A stretch of DNA of 43,313 nucleotides from Clostridiales bacterium DTU032 (GCA_001512745.1 LFSM01000102.1:1-43313); one strand, 5' to 3'. Numbered from the stretch's first letter, positions 25,321 to 34,194 are shown. Notes: generated by a model not told the origin, from the letters alone. Translations and numbers: made by a program.

Positions 25321-26032
25321 GTTTGAGCAAAGAACAAAACAGACAAAGAGGGCAGATATGTATTTGCCTGCCATCTTTTCATTGATCTTTTTGCCGCTTG
25401 TGCTCTTACTTTTGGCCTACTATCAGCCGGAACAGACAGCTCTCTTGTCTTTTGTAGCAGTAATTCTAGCCTTGCTGCCCTTTTTTATCAGTTTTGAAAG
25501 ACGCAGCTGGCAAGTGCGCAATCTGCTGCCGATAGTTGTAATGGCAGCTCTGGCTACTGCCGGCCGTCTGCTCTTCGCTGCTGCTCCTAGTTTCAAACCC
25601 GTCCTGTCAATAATTATTGTAACTGCGATCTCCTTTGGCCCGGCCAGCGGTTTCATGACCGGAGCCTTAACAGCCCTGGCCTCTAACCTGTTTTTTGGTC
25701 AGGGTCCCTGGACTCCCTGGCAGATGTATGGCTTTGGCCTGGTGGGTTACCTGGCGGGCCTGCTGCAGCAGCGGGCAGCCTTTAAACGTCCGTTATTTGT
25801 CTATGTTTACGGCTTCCTTTCCGCTTTTCTCTACGGTATTATTCTTGACACCTGGCATCTTATCAGCTTCCTGCGACCTGTAACCTGGCAGGGTGCCTTG
25901 CTCATTTATGGACAGGGCGCTATTTTCAATTTGTTGCTGGCTATAGCTACAGTGGTCTTCCTCATCCCGATTCGCGCACCGTGGACGCGGCAGCTGGACC
26001 GCATTAAAGAAAAATTCGGTCTTATGGCCTGA
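25313..26032 (+). CDS. ECF transporter substrate-specific subunit (EcfS), probably for cobalamin
   Basis: A 239-residue membrane protein with about seven hydrophobic segments (two near residues 20-65, the rest from about 78 on). The stretch AATAGRLLFAAAPSFKP, then GPASGFMTGALTALASN and FGQGPWTPWQMYGFGLVGYL, is typical of the EcfS group that includes cobalamin-type CbrT proteins. It is coupled to the T-A-A' fusion by an 8-bp overlap and belongs to the B12-riboswitch operon, so a corrinoid ligand is the simplest reading. A corrinoid precursor such as cobinamide remains possible. The extra N-terminal hydrophobic pair before the canonical core is longer than I would expect for a minimal six-helix EcfS. 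Confidence 0.82.
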   Translation: MTEFEQRTKQTKRADMYLPAIFSLIFLPLVLLLLAYYQPEQTALLSFVAVILALLPFFISFERRSWQVRNLLPIVVMAALATAGRLLFAAAPSFKPVLSIIIVTAISFGPASGFMTGALTALASNLFFGQGPWTPWQMYGFGLVGYLAGLLQQRAAFKRPLFVYVYGFLSAFLYGIILDTWHLISFLRPVTWQGALLIYGQGAIFNLLLAIATVVFLIPIRAPWTRQLDRIKEKFGLMA

Positions 26033-26115
26033 TAAGATTCTGCTATAATAGATATTCACTTTTACAGATCATGATTAGCCTTACAGCTCAAAGTGCGCAA
26101 ACAGCACATTTACTA

Positions 26116-26137
26116 CACGTTTGCCCGGGCTAACGTG
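26116..26137. promoter_or_regulatory. 22-bp G+C-centred palindrome
   Basis: CACGTTTGCCC (26116-26126) and GGGCTAACGTG (26127-26137) are complementary at 10 of 11 positions with no loop. This zero-loop symmetry favours a dimeric protein-binding site over an RNA hairpin. It lies in the 199-bp gap between the EcfS gene and the zinc-ribbon gene; no other feature is evident there apart from TATAAT at 26044-26049. Confidence 0.6.
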
Positions 26138-26231
26138 CTAAAATAGTTTTGAATCTATCTAGATATGTTCAGCTTGATTTAAATAGCTCTGCTTTGAAAT
26201 AGAGAAACAAGTGGAAGGAGATATTATCCTG

Positions 26232-27590
26232 ATGAAATTACAGGCAAAAAGAATTAAACGCCACATGGTGAGAACTTATGAATTTTGGCAGATGAATTTA
26301 CGTCTTTTAGTTATCGCAGAAGATCAGAAGAAATTGCTGGAGGATTTTTCAGCTAAGTTGCCGCCCAGTGATAGTGGTTATCTGGCTTTTTCATATCTGG
26401 ACAAGGATCTTCGTATCGCATTTCTCGGAGTTGCTGATGACGAAAACGATGAGTATGAGTTTTTTGATGCCAAGGAAATAGTGAATATACCCGCTTCAGC
26501 TGTACCTAATCTCCTGGTTAGAATAGTGAAACTGAATGAGCAGCTGGCAGAAAATGCTTTTATCCAACAGGTTCTGCAAGACCAGGCCAATAATGCTCTG
26601 GCAATGAGCACGCTGACAATTCGCGCACTTGATTCCCGGCGTGACCCTCAGCTGCCGACCCGCCTGAAAGCCTGGCGCATTGAGGATGAAGAAAGAATTA
26701 CTGAACTGATAGAGCTGCAGGCTTTACGCCAATCTGCTCTGGAGGAAGCCAAAGAACAGGCGGCAGCAGCTGCCAAAAAGGATAAAAAGACTAAAAAGAA
26801 AGATCAGGAGCCGGCGGAAGAGACAGGCGAAGAAGCTGATGAAGACGATGAAGAGCCGGAAGGAATCTATGCGGATAATAGTCTTTCGCCTGAGATCAAT
26901 ATTTCAGATGAACTGGCAAAAGCATTGCAGGAGCTCTGGATTTATGATTTGACACCGGCAAATAACAAGAGCTGGCGTGCTAAGCTGGAGGCGGATCTTC
27001 CCGCTTCCAAACTTAAGGCAGGTGATTTGGTCCCTGTTGAGCTGCGCTTTGTCGAACTGGACGGCGAAGAAATAGCCCTGGTTTTTGTTGTTCCTGAGGC
27101 CCAAGTCGAAGATGTCAAAATCGAAGTGTCTTCTTATCGCGCAAACAGACTTCCCTGGCGCAAAGCATATGAGCTGGAATGTCTGACAAATCATGACTTC
27201 CATGAAACCTATTATCTGGGTCGAAATGGAGAAGACAGTAAGCTTTTTAATAAAATCATAGCTGATATCCGTTACGGGCGTCTGGATCCGGCAATGTATC
27301 TTGATCTGGTTCAAAAAGATGATGCTTGCCTGGATTTCTCAAGAGAACTCTATCGCTGCCGTCACTGCGGAGACCTGCATGTAACCAGACGCTTGCGTTT
27401 AGTTACGGAGGACAGTTCCATGTCAGAACCCTACTACTGTCCCAAGTGCGGTGAGCGTTCATCTTATGTCAAGCGTGTACACATTGCTTCCTTGAATTGT
27501 CCTAAGTGCCATAGACCCCTGGATATGAAACCGGAAAAGGTCTGGTATGCGTCTGATGAAGAGGATGACAGCATACTTCTGGAGGACTAA
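26232..27590 (+). CDS. Uncharacterised protein with acidic/lysine-rich linker and three CxxC zinc-ribbon motifs
   Basis: I do not recognise the family. The 452-residue protein has no signal peptide or membrane segment, so it is cytoplasmic. An N-terminal alpha/beta region (1-150) is followed by an Ala/Lys/Glu stretch (about 165-220; AKEQAAAAAKKDKK, then EETGEEADEDDEEPEG) that is likely a disordered or coiled linker. A second folded region spans about 225-370. The C-terminus has CRHC, CPKC and CPKC (about residues 374-440), consistent with one or two zinc ribbons. ATG 26232 is preceded by GGAAGGAG (26213-26220). It is probably co-transcribed with the asparaginase gene 5 bp downstream. Confidence 0.75.
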   Translation: MKLQAKRIKRHMVRTYEFWQMNLRLLVIAEDQKKLLEDFSAKLPPSDSGYLAFSYLDKDLRIAFLGVADDENDEYEFFDAKEIVNIPASAVPNLLVRIVKLNEQLAENAFIQQVLQDQANNALAMSTLTIRALDSRRDPQLPTRLKAWRIEDEERITELIELQALRQSALEEAKEQAAAAAKKDKKTKKKDQEPAEETGEEADEDDEEPEGIYADNSLSPEINISDELAKALQELWIYDLTPANNKSWRAKLEADLPASKLKAGDLVPVELRFVELDGEEIALVFVVPEAQVEDVKIEVSSYRANRLPWRKAYELECLTNHDFHETYYLGRNGEDSKLFNKIIADIRYGRLDPAMYLDLVQKDDACLDFSRELYRCRHCGDLHVTRRLRLVTEDSSMSEPYYCPKCGERSSYVKRVHIASLNCPKCHRPLDMKPEKVWYASDEEDDSILLED

Positions 27591-27595
27591 GTAAA

Positions 27596-28648
27596 ATGCG
27601 TTTCCTGCTGCTCAACACCGGAGGTACAATTTCATCTGTCAACAGCAGTAAGGGCAAAAGACCCGAGCTGACAAGTGCTGACCTGCTGCGCCGGGCACGG
27701 CCTGTTAACAGCAAATATTCAATTGATGCCATGGATGTTTTGCAGCGTGACTCAACGGATATTGGTCCCAAAGAGTGGCGGCAGCTGGCACAAAAGCTCG
27801 TTGATTCTGACCGTCATAAAAATTACGATGCTTACATCATCCTGCACGGTACGGACACCATGGCTTATACAGCTGCAGCTTTGTCTTTCCTCTTACGTGA
27901 TTTTCCGAAAACAGTCTTTCTGACGGGAGCGCAACGGTCTGCTGATGAAGCTGATTTTGATGGTATCGACAATATCGGAGATGCTATTGTTGCGGCACTG
28001 GAAATGTCAACTGACTATGCCGGAGTCTTTCTGGTCTTTGCAGGCAAAGTAATCCACGGTTGTCATGCAGTAAAAACTGATACTAAGAGCTTTGAAGCTT
28101 TTTCATCCATTGGCGCTCCTCCGGTCGCAGAAGTGCAGGCTGCTAAGCTGACTTCTGTGAACAGCAGCTGGCAGCAGAAGCTGACAGAGCGCAGAAGGCT
28201 GACCCGGCGTCTGTACGATTTGGATGCAGACCACTTTCTGATCGATCCTCTGGATCCTCATGTTTTAGTAATTCAAATGACCCCGGGTCTGGATCCGCAG
28301 CTGCTGCCTCAACTGGCGCGCGGCAACTGGCCGCTGCGGGCTTTAATCTTGGAAGGATTTGGCAGCGGGGGCATTCCTGTGTCGCCGCGCGACTACTATC
28401 CCTACCTCAAAGAATTAATCAATGAGGGGGTCCTTGTCATTTTGGGAACGCAGGTTTTATCAAAGGACGAAGATCTGAAAAGGTATGAGGTGGGACAGAG
28501 AACAGAAGGTCTTGGCCTGATTGCTCAAGGCGGCCTTAGCACTGAAGCCGCTGTTACTAAAACGATGTGGATTTTACCCCAGGCAAGAGACCGCGCCATG
28601 CTGGCCGCTTTATATGAGGAAGATTTCGCTTTTGAGCATCCCCTATAA
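27596..28648 (+). CDS. ansA: L-asparaginase (type I-like)
   Basis: Hydrolyses L-asparagine to aspartate and ammonia. The 350-residue protein shows both catalytic threonine motifs: LLNTGGTISS at the N-terminus and ILHGTDTMAYTA near residue 85, then LTGAQRS and the AVKTDTKSFEAF loop common to cytoplasmic type I enzymes. There is no signal peptide. GGAGG at 27581-27585, inside the end of the upstream gene, serves as SD. It ends 26 bp from a convergent lipoprotein gene with no clear terminator between. A glutamyl-tRNA amidotransferase GatD-like role is unlikely because no GatE partner is visible. Confidence 0.88.
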   Translation: MRFLLLNTGGTISSVNSSKGKRPELTSADLLRRARPVNSKYSIDAMDVLQRDSTDIGPKEWRQLAQKLVDSDRHKNYDAYIILHGTDTMAYTAAALSFLLRDFPKTVFLTGAQRSADEADFDGIDNIGDAIVAALEMSTDYAGVFLVFAGKVIHGCHAVKTDTKSFEAFSSIGAPPVAEVQAAKLTSVNSSWQQKLTERRRLTRRLYDLDADHFLIDPLDPHVLVIQMTPGLDPQLLPQLARGNWPLRALILEGFGSGGIPVSPRDYYPYLKELINEGVLVILGTQVLSKDEDLKRYEVGQRTEGLGLIAQGGLSTEAAVTKTMWILPQARDRAMLAALYEEDFAFEHPL

Positions 28649-28674
28649 GGCCGGAATGTTCGGGTAAAGCAAGT

Positions 28675-29892
28675 TTAGCGCGGTATGCTCACGTCACCTT
28701 CTGCAATAATATCCATAACATTTTCGATGGAGGCGATTTGGTCCTCTCCAATGTCACTTGCGTAATCTTCGACTGTAATTAATCCTTCCTTCACCCCGCA
28801 GTAAATTGTATCAGCAGGCAGATCACCACTGCGGAAAAGTTCGTAAGCATAAAGATAAGCTTCAGCCTGCTTGAGCAATACTTTAATGCTGGCAGGATCA
28901 TATAAATTCGGATCATTTTCATTGATAGTGCTTCGGGTCGCGCCGGGAGACCAGGCTACTGTAGTCGTCGTTGTCGGAACGGGAACAGTAGTGCTTGTGG
29001 TAACTGTTTCGTCGTCAGTAGCTGTTTCCTCAGGCTCAGTAGCCTCAGTTACAGGGCTGAGCAGCTTTATCCCGCTTTCCGCACTGACAATTTTCAAACC
29101 GGACTTGCGGGCAGCAGACATGGCACTCTCAGAGGCGCTTCCGGCTATGACGGCTAGTATGGAGGGATTATATCTGTCGATTAATTGTTCAGTTTGAATA
29201 GAAGCGTCATTTTGCTCAGGGTCCAGGACAAAACTGCGAACGACAGCCGCCGGGTTGACGTATTTAGCACCGGCTTCAAAAGCTTCTGTTAAGACTGTTT
29301 CACTGACTTCCGGATATTTAGCAATGAGCCCGATACTGTCTTCAGGAGTAAGCAGCGCCGCTACTGCACCCAGCAGAAAATTCTGTTCTTCATCTCTGAA
29401 AGCAATATTCACCAGGTTATCTCTCGTGCTGCTGCCATCGACCACAAAAAACATAATATCAGGGTTCTTTTTTGCTATATCTGAAGCGATTTCGTCAAAA
29501 ACCGGAGAATCAAAGAATATGACGTTATATCCGGCCTTGATTAGTTTTTCAGCAATGTCGTAAGCAGCGGAAACGGTAACATTCTCAACATACCTGCTCT
29601 CTGCATTAGCAGCAGAAATCAGCTGCAGTCCCTGATATGCATTCTTGCCGTAATCACTCGTGATAGAACTACCCAAAATGAAAGCCACATGATCCCGTTC
29701 GCCGGGCTCAAGTCGACCGGGCGGAAGAGCATTTGTTGTCGTCTTAGTGTCCGTCTGGCCGGGCTTCTTATTATCATCACATGCTGAAAAGGTCAGCATA
29801 GAAAATACCATTAAGAAAAGCAGAAGAAATACACTCCACCGGATGTGCTTATTTCCTGCCTGCGATACTATATTATTTTTCGAATTTTGCAT
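28675..29892 (-). CDS. Stand-alone BMP-like lipoprotein with Thr-rich insert
   Basis: A 405-residue lipoprotein: signal peptide with lipobox TFSAC (Cys about residue 38), a short linker, then a periplasmic-binding-protein/BMP-like fold (HVAFILGSSITSDYGKNAYQG, NVIFFDSPVFDEIA, IMFFVVDGS, NFLLGAVAALL, ILAVIAGSASES). It lacks the strict BMP opening seen in the protein at 15665. Around residues 285-325 the fold is interrupted by an acidic and Thr/Val-rich segment (DDETVTTSTTVPVPTTTTT), after which a helical region (about 335-405) follows. No transporter genes adjoin it, so it may be a sensor or serve a remote importer. ATG 29892 is 9 nt after AGGAG. Confidence 0.7.
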   Translation of the reverse strand: MQNSKNNIVSQAGNKHIRWSVFLLLFLMVFSMLTFSACDDNKKPGQTDTKTTTNALPPGRLEPGERDHVAFILGSSITSDYGKNAYQGLQLISAANAESRYVENVTVSAAYDIAEKLIKAGYNVIFFDSPVFDEIASDIAKKNPDIMFFVVDGSSTRDNLVNIAFRDEEQNFLLGAVAALLTPEDSIGLIAKYPEVSETVLTEAFEAGAKYVNPAAVVRSFVLDPEQNDASIQTEQLIDRYNPSILAVIAGSASESAMSAARKSGLKIVSAESGIKLLSPVTEATEPEETATDDETVTTSTTVPVPTTTTTVAWSPGATRSTINENDPNLYDPASIKVLLKQAEAYLYAYELFRSGDLPADTIYCGVKEGLITVEDYASDIGEDQIASIENVMDIIAEGDVSIPR

Positions 29893-30139
29893 CAAAAATT
29901 ACTCCTGACCTGATACCTTCTTTATCAATCCAATGAAATTTTAGCACAGCTTTGTAAGAAGAAAAGAAGAGATAGCTACATTTAAATCAATAATAGGGTA
30001 TTTGTCTGAAATTAATATCTCAATTCCATGAACATTTGGAATATAATTGTGTTATAAATCATTGTTAACTCTTTGCCTGGCTGATAAAAACGATAAGTGT
30101 TTTGGAAGATAAAAGAAATACAGGAAGGGAGGTTCCCAG

Positions 30140-31495
30140 ATGGAAAAAAAGAAACTAGGCCTGCTGGACAGCACTGCAGTACTGATAGGCGGAATGACCG
30201 GAAGTGCAATCTTTGCCCTCTCCGGCCTTACAATTGTGCAGGCGGGAGTTGCAGCGATACTATCGTGGATTATAGCCGGCTTGATTCTGTTCGGCTACGG
30301 TTTGTTGAATGCTGAGCTGGCTACAAAATATCCGCAGTCAGGCGGGGTTTTCATTTTTCCTGCAAAAGTTCTTGGAAAAACTGAAAAGAGCAGCCGTCTC
30401 TGGGGCTGGATTTCAAGCTGGGCTTATTTGTTCGGTTGCTGGGGAGGTGCAGCCTTTTCCGCAATCTTCGTCAGCGTTTATCTGGGCGTTGCCTTCCCTG
30501 CCTTCAATAATTATCAGGCGCTTATTGCTGTAATCACAATACTTTTCTGCGGTGTCCTTAATATCTTTGATATTTCCGTAACAGGCAAGGCGAACACACT
30601 GCTGACTACACTTCTTGTCCTGGCACTGCTTGTTTTTGCCGCTGTCTCCTTCGGCTCAGGCGAGTGGAGCGGAGAATTGTTTACTCCCTTCTTTACACAA
30701 GGAGCGGGCGGGGCAAGCGGCTGGATCAGTGCTATCCCGATCGCAATGGCAGCTTATGGCTCAGTTGTTGCTGTAGCCTTCATGGTTGGTGAAATCAGGG
30801 ATCCGGACAAGAATGTTCCCCGGGCTACTTTTCTGGCCATGGTCATTGTGGTCGCTCTTTATGTCCTGGTCATAGTTGCTGTGCTGGGACTTGTTTCTAC
30901 ACAATATTTTCTGGAAAACCCTGACATGGCTTATATACCCTTGTATGCAGCTGCCTACGAGAAGCTGATGGCAAGTCCCTGGATTGTGCCCCTGATCTCA
31001 ATTGTAGCGGTATTGGCTCTTATCACAACCATCCTGATTTTGATAACCTTGTCCGCCAGAACCATTCAAGCTGCAGCCATTTCCGGAATCTTGCCAAGAG
31101 GTCTTGGCAAGAACCACAAGAAAACAGCTGTACCGGTTAATGCGACCACCCTGATTACAGTATTGTTTGGAGCACTTGCAGCTTTTCCGTCTGCTGTAAA
31201 TGAAATAATTAAACTTGGAGTCTTAAGCAACGCTCTGGTAGTGGCAATTATCTGCATAACAGTTATTGTTTCCCGTAAAAAAGAGACAGGTCTTAAGTAC
31301 TTCAGGGCACCCGGAGGAAACCTTCTGCCAATTGCCATGCTGCTTATCATCGTGGGCAGCTATGTACCTGATGTGCTTAGCGGAGGCTGGCAGCTGTGGG
31401 CAGTTACTGCTGCTTACTTTGCAGTGGGTATGATTGTTTACTATGCCGGAACAAAATACAGAGAGAAAAAAGACCCTGTCTCAGGGTCCGCATGA
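30140..31495 (+). CDS. APC-family amino acid permease
   Basis: A 451-residue transporter with about twelve hydrophobic segments. The N-terminal GLLDSTAVLIGGMTGSAIFALSG holds the unwound-helix glycine motif of the APC (amino acid-polyamine-organocation) superfamily, and FMVGEIRDPDKNVPRA is the conserved cytoplasmic loop with its Glu. The substrate cannot be read; asparagine or another amino acid would fit the nearby asparaginase. SD GGGAGG 30127-30132. The upstream 250 bp (divergent with the lipoprotein gene) contain TATAAT at 30042-30047 just after a small inverted repeat (ATTCCA/TGGAAT). The 3' end of the gene also encodes the terminator for the opposing gene. Confidence 0.88.
   Translation: MEKKKLGLLDSTAVLIGGMTGSAIFALSGLTIVQAGVAAILSWIIAGLILFGYGLLNAELATKYPQSGGVFIFPAKVLGKTEKSSRLWGWISSWAYLFGCWGGAAFSAIFVSVYLGVAFPAFNNYQALIAVITILFCGVLNIFDISVTGKANTLLTTLLVLALLVFAAVSFGSGEWSGELFTPFFTQGAGGASGWISAIPIAMAAYGSVVAVAFMVGEIRDPDKNVPRATFLAMVIVVALYVLVIVAVLGLVSTQYFLENPDMAYIPLYAAAYEKLMASPWIVPLISIVAVLALITTILILITLSARTIQAAAISGILPRGLGKNHKKTAVPVNATTLITVLFGALAAFPSAVNEIIKLGVLSNALVVAIICITVIVSRKKETGLKYFRAPGGNLLPIAMLLIIVGSYVPDVLSGGWQLWAVTAAYFAVGMIVYYAGTKYREKKDPVSGSA
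31466..31488 (-). terminator. Minus-strand intrinsic terminator inside the permease 3' end
   Basis: On the minus strand GACCCTG, a 3-nt loop and CAGGGTC (31488 to 31472) are followed by TTTTTT (31471-31466). It lies 25 bp past the DUF3810 stop but within the last codons of the convergent APC permease gene. On the plus strand the hairpin has no T-tract. Confidence 0.85.
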
Positions 31496-31512
31496 AAGAA
31501 GTGAAGACTCAT

Positions 31513-32679
31513 TTATGGCAGGACCGCGGAGATCACCTGTTCAGCATCCTCTGTATCGAGCCAGGCCAGAAGTAAATCAACAACACCTCCATAGCTTTTC
31601 ACTCCCTCTGTTTCGCGATTAGCTTTGAGATAGGCATCATTAATTTGGGTAGATACCTGGGCGACCGGTGTTTCATAAGCTTGCCAGTAAAGGGATTCAC
31701 TTTTCAGGTCATGCGCCATTGCTGCAGTTACTGTATCCGCATATACCTGACTCCAAAGTTCACGGTCTTCAGCTGCCAGCTTGCGGGACAGATCTTTCCA
31801 GGCACTGATAAGACCGGAATACTGCCAGACCGGGTCCGGATGAAGGAAGCAGCTGAGCAGACCGGCGAAATCCGTATCATCCTCACGGGCAAAACCACGG
31901 GTATGGGCTAGTTCATGTGCAGTAGTGGCGGGTATCATAAAGGCAGGCTGATCGATGTTAATATTTGCCTCGACCAGCATTGGCAGATACATTCCGACAA
32001 TATTCGTATAAGACCAATACTTTGAAAGCAGGACCCCCTTGGGTCTGCTTCGAACAGTACTGTCCAATGCCGGCCAGCGTTTTCCGGCGATTTCCCAGCC
32101 CAGATGAGCAGCTTGCTGAAGGTCTCTTTTTGTGCCGGTGAGAATGTCGCCGGAGGCATCCTCCGGAAGATTATCCCTGACTGCTGCAGCTGCTTGCCCC
32201 AGCGTGCGCATAGCAGCTGCCAGCTCATCGACAGAGCGTTCCTTGATCTCCAGCTTCATCGTATCTGCTAAAGGGGAACGGGCGTAATTAATGCCATGAA
32301 AAACGATGAAGAGTGAAAAAATAGTGAGCGCTACAGCCGCCACTATACAGCAAATTCGCAAAAAACGAATTCCGCGGGATGATTTGTTTTTCAGCAGACG
32401 AACAAGGCCATAAACAAGAAATACCAGCAAAACAGGTAGACCCAGTACTACAAAAAATTCCGTAAGAGAGAAGGGCAGAAGGCTTGTAAGCCAGGTCAGG
32501 GCTGTCGCCAGCGGTGTGAAAATTCTGGCAGTATAGAAGTCTGCGACATGACTGTTATGAAAAGCAATTGCACGCAAAATGAGCAAGACAACAGTGAGCA
32601 AAGCAGCTATTGATGAAAATATCAAAGAGCTCCTAAGCTGAGCTTTCGAATTATGGGATGATTGTTTCTTTTTCCGCAC
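31513..32679 (-). CDS. DUF3810 membrane protein with HExxH motif (putative metalloprotease)
   Basis: A 388-residue protein with three N-terminal membrane segments (about 17-38, 65-92 and 108-130), then a large extracytoplasmic region. That part has TTAHELAHTRGFAREDDTD near residue 260: HELAH is a zincin-type HExxH, and the downstream ReDDaD acids could provide the third ligand. DUF3810 is the family I associate with this arrangement; its function is unknown, and protease activity is inferred. The start is GTG 32679 without a convincing SD, so the N-terminus is uncertain, although no other in-frame start precedes the first membrane segment. It has its own terminator. Confidence 0.8.
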   Translation of the reverse strand: MRKKKQSSHNSKAQLRSSLIFSSIAALLTVVLLILRAIAFHNSHVADFYTARIFTPLATALTWLTSLLPFSLTEFFVVLGLPVLLVFLVYGLVRLLKNKSSRGIRFLRICCIVAAVALTIFSLFIVFHGINYARSPLADTMKLEIKERSVDELAAAMRTLGQAAAAVRDNLPEDASGDILTGTKRDLQQAAHLGWEIAGKRWPALDSTVRSRPKGVLLSKYWSYTNIVGMYLPMLVEANINIDQPAFMIPATTAHELAHTRGFAREDDTDFAGLLSCFLHPDPVWQYSGLISAWKDLSRKLAAEDRELWSQVYADTVTAAMAHDLKSESLYWQAYETPVAQVSTQINDAYLKANRETEGVKSYGGVVDLLLAWLDTEDAEQVISAVLP

Positions 32680-32774
32680 AGGAGGCCCACTTCTAAAACT
32701 TTTTTCCCATTATTGCACAGATCGGCCCTGCAGGTCCAAAAAATGCTTTTATTTCTCCGGAAGATTGCTGCCTG

Positions 32775-32803
32775 TTGCTGCCTTGGATCTGCAAGTTTAT
32801 GAT
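32775..32803 (+). promoter_or_regulatory. Promoter of the cysteine desulfidase-like gene
   Basis: TTGCTG (32775-32780), 17-bp spacer, TATGAT (32798-32803), about 45 bp before the GTG start. Confidence 0.5.
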
Positions 32804-32850
32804 ATCCTGATATCACTAAATTAAAAAGCCCGACAGGGTCGGAGGCAAAG

Positions 32851-34137
32851 GTGAAAGAAAGTTATTATTTGCAGCAGCTTGAAGATGAGCTGATTATTGC
32901 ACTAGGTTGTACGGAACCGGTAGCTGTCGCTTATGCAGCAGCTTTAGCGCGCAAGGAAGCGGGTTACGATGCGATTGAAAATATAGTTGTCTCCGCCAGT
33001 GTTAACATTTTTAAGAATGCAATGGGTGTAAAAATTCCCGGTACAGATGAAATGGGAGTTGCTATGGCGGCAGCTCTGGGAGTAGTTGCCGGAGATTCCG
33101 ACCGCTCTTTGCAGGTACTGGAAAATCTGCAGGAAAAAGATGTTGAGGCTGCCCGCAGTTTGATTGAATCAGAAAAAGTAATGCTGGAAGTTTCAGGTCA
33201 TGATCCGGTTCTTTATATAAAAGTTTCAGTTAAGACTGCTTCCGGCAGCGGATCCGCAGTGATTGCCTATAAACATGATTTGGTTCTTGAACTTACCCAG
33301 GATGACAAGCTTGTGTATAAGAATGATATGCAGCTCAATCAGGACCTGGAGGACACCCTGGTAGAAGACGATATCGCTAATATCTGGGAGTTTGCTCAGA
33401 CTGTTGACCTGGAAAAACTGGGTAAAATCAAGGATGCCTTAGACCTGAATATGAAAATTGCTGATGCCGGTCTGAAAGAAGGATATGGCATCGAAGTCGG
33501 GCCATCGATCAAAGAGCAAATTTCCAGGATGTCATTGTCGGATTACTGTGCCTCGCGGACGGCAGCAGCTGCCGATGCCCGCATGGCAGGCGCTATGTAT
33601 CCTGTTATGGGAAATTCAGGCAGTGGCAACCAGGGTATTACTGCAACGGTGTCTGTGGCAGCGGCTGCAGAGTATTTAAACAGCAGCAGAGAGTCAATGT
33701 TACGTGCTGTCGCACTCAGCCATTTGCTGGCTATCCATGTAAAAAAAGCTTTTGGCCGTCTCTCGCCCCTCTGCGGTGCAGTCCCTGCATCTATCGGAGC
33801 TGCCGGAGGTATTGTAATGCTGATGGGTGGCGGTATGGAGGAAGTAGTAGCTGCTGCTCAGAATATGTTTGGCACCTTGACCGGTATGATCTGTGATGGA
33901 GCCAAAGCCGGCTGTGCCCTCAAGGTATCAATCTGCATTTATGCAGCAGTACAGGCAGCTGCGGTTGCCATGCAAGGCAACTCCATCAAAATGACCGACG
34001 GAATGATAGGATCTGATGTCGAAGAAAGCATGATGAATATGAAGTACATATCCAAAGAGGGTATGGCAGACATGGACAGTACCTTGCTGAAAATTATGAT
34101 GAGCAAAACTCCAAAGAAGGATATTGAAACAAGTTAA
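32851..34137 (+). CDS. L-cysteine desulfidase family protein (CdsB/YhaM, UPF0597)
   Basis: A 428-residue protein of the serine dehydratase alpha-like family that degrades L-cysteine to sulfide, ammonia and pyruvate using a [4Fe-4S] cluster. Family phrases are IALGCTEPVAVAYAAA at the N-terminus (cluster Cys), VMGNSGSGNQGITATVSV, HVKKAFGRLSPLCGA and CDGAKAGCALK. These give four conserved Cys, enough for an Fe-S cluster. Length is in the family range. GTG start with GGAGG at 32840-32844. A related L-serine specificity is possible. It ends about 57 bp before the tRNA-Gly gene. Confidence 0.87.
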   Translation: MKESYYLQQLEDELIIALGCTEPVAVAYAAALARKEAGYDAIENIVVSASVNIFKNAMGVKIPGTDEMGVAMAAALGVVAGDSDRSLQVLENLQEKDVEAARSLIESEKVMLEVSGHDPVLYIKVSVKTASGSGSAVIAYKHDLVLELTQDDKLVYKNDMQLNQDLEDTLVEDDIANIWEFAQTVDLEKLGKIKDALDLNMKIADAGLKEGYGIEVGPSIKEQISRMSLSDYCASRTAAAADARMAGAMYPVMGNSGSGNQGITATVSVAAAAEYLNSSRESMLRAVALSHLLAIHVKKAFGRLSPLCGAVPASIGAAGGIVMLMGGGMEEVVAAAQNMFGTLTGMICDGAKAGCALKVSICIYAAVQAAAVAMQGNSIKMTDGMIGSDVEESMMNMKYISKEGMADMDSTLLKIMMSKTPKKDIETS

Positions 34138-34152
34138 AAATTAAGATATACT
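34124..34152 (+). promoter_or_regulatory. Promoter of the tRNA pair
   Basis: TTGAAA (34124-34129), 17-bp spacer, TATACT (34147-34152); the -35 lies in the end of the preceding gene and the -10 is 43 bp before the tRNA-Gly. Confidence 0.6.
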
Positions 34153-34194
34153 TCTAGGAGCCGCTCAGCAGGTGCGAGAACTTCATTTGCATAT

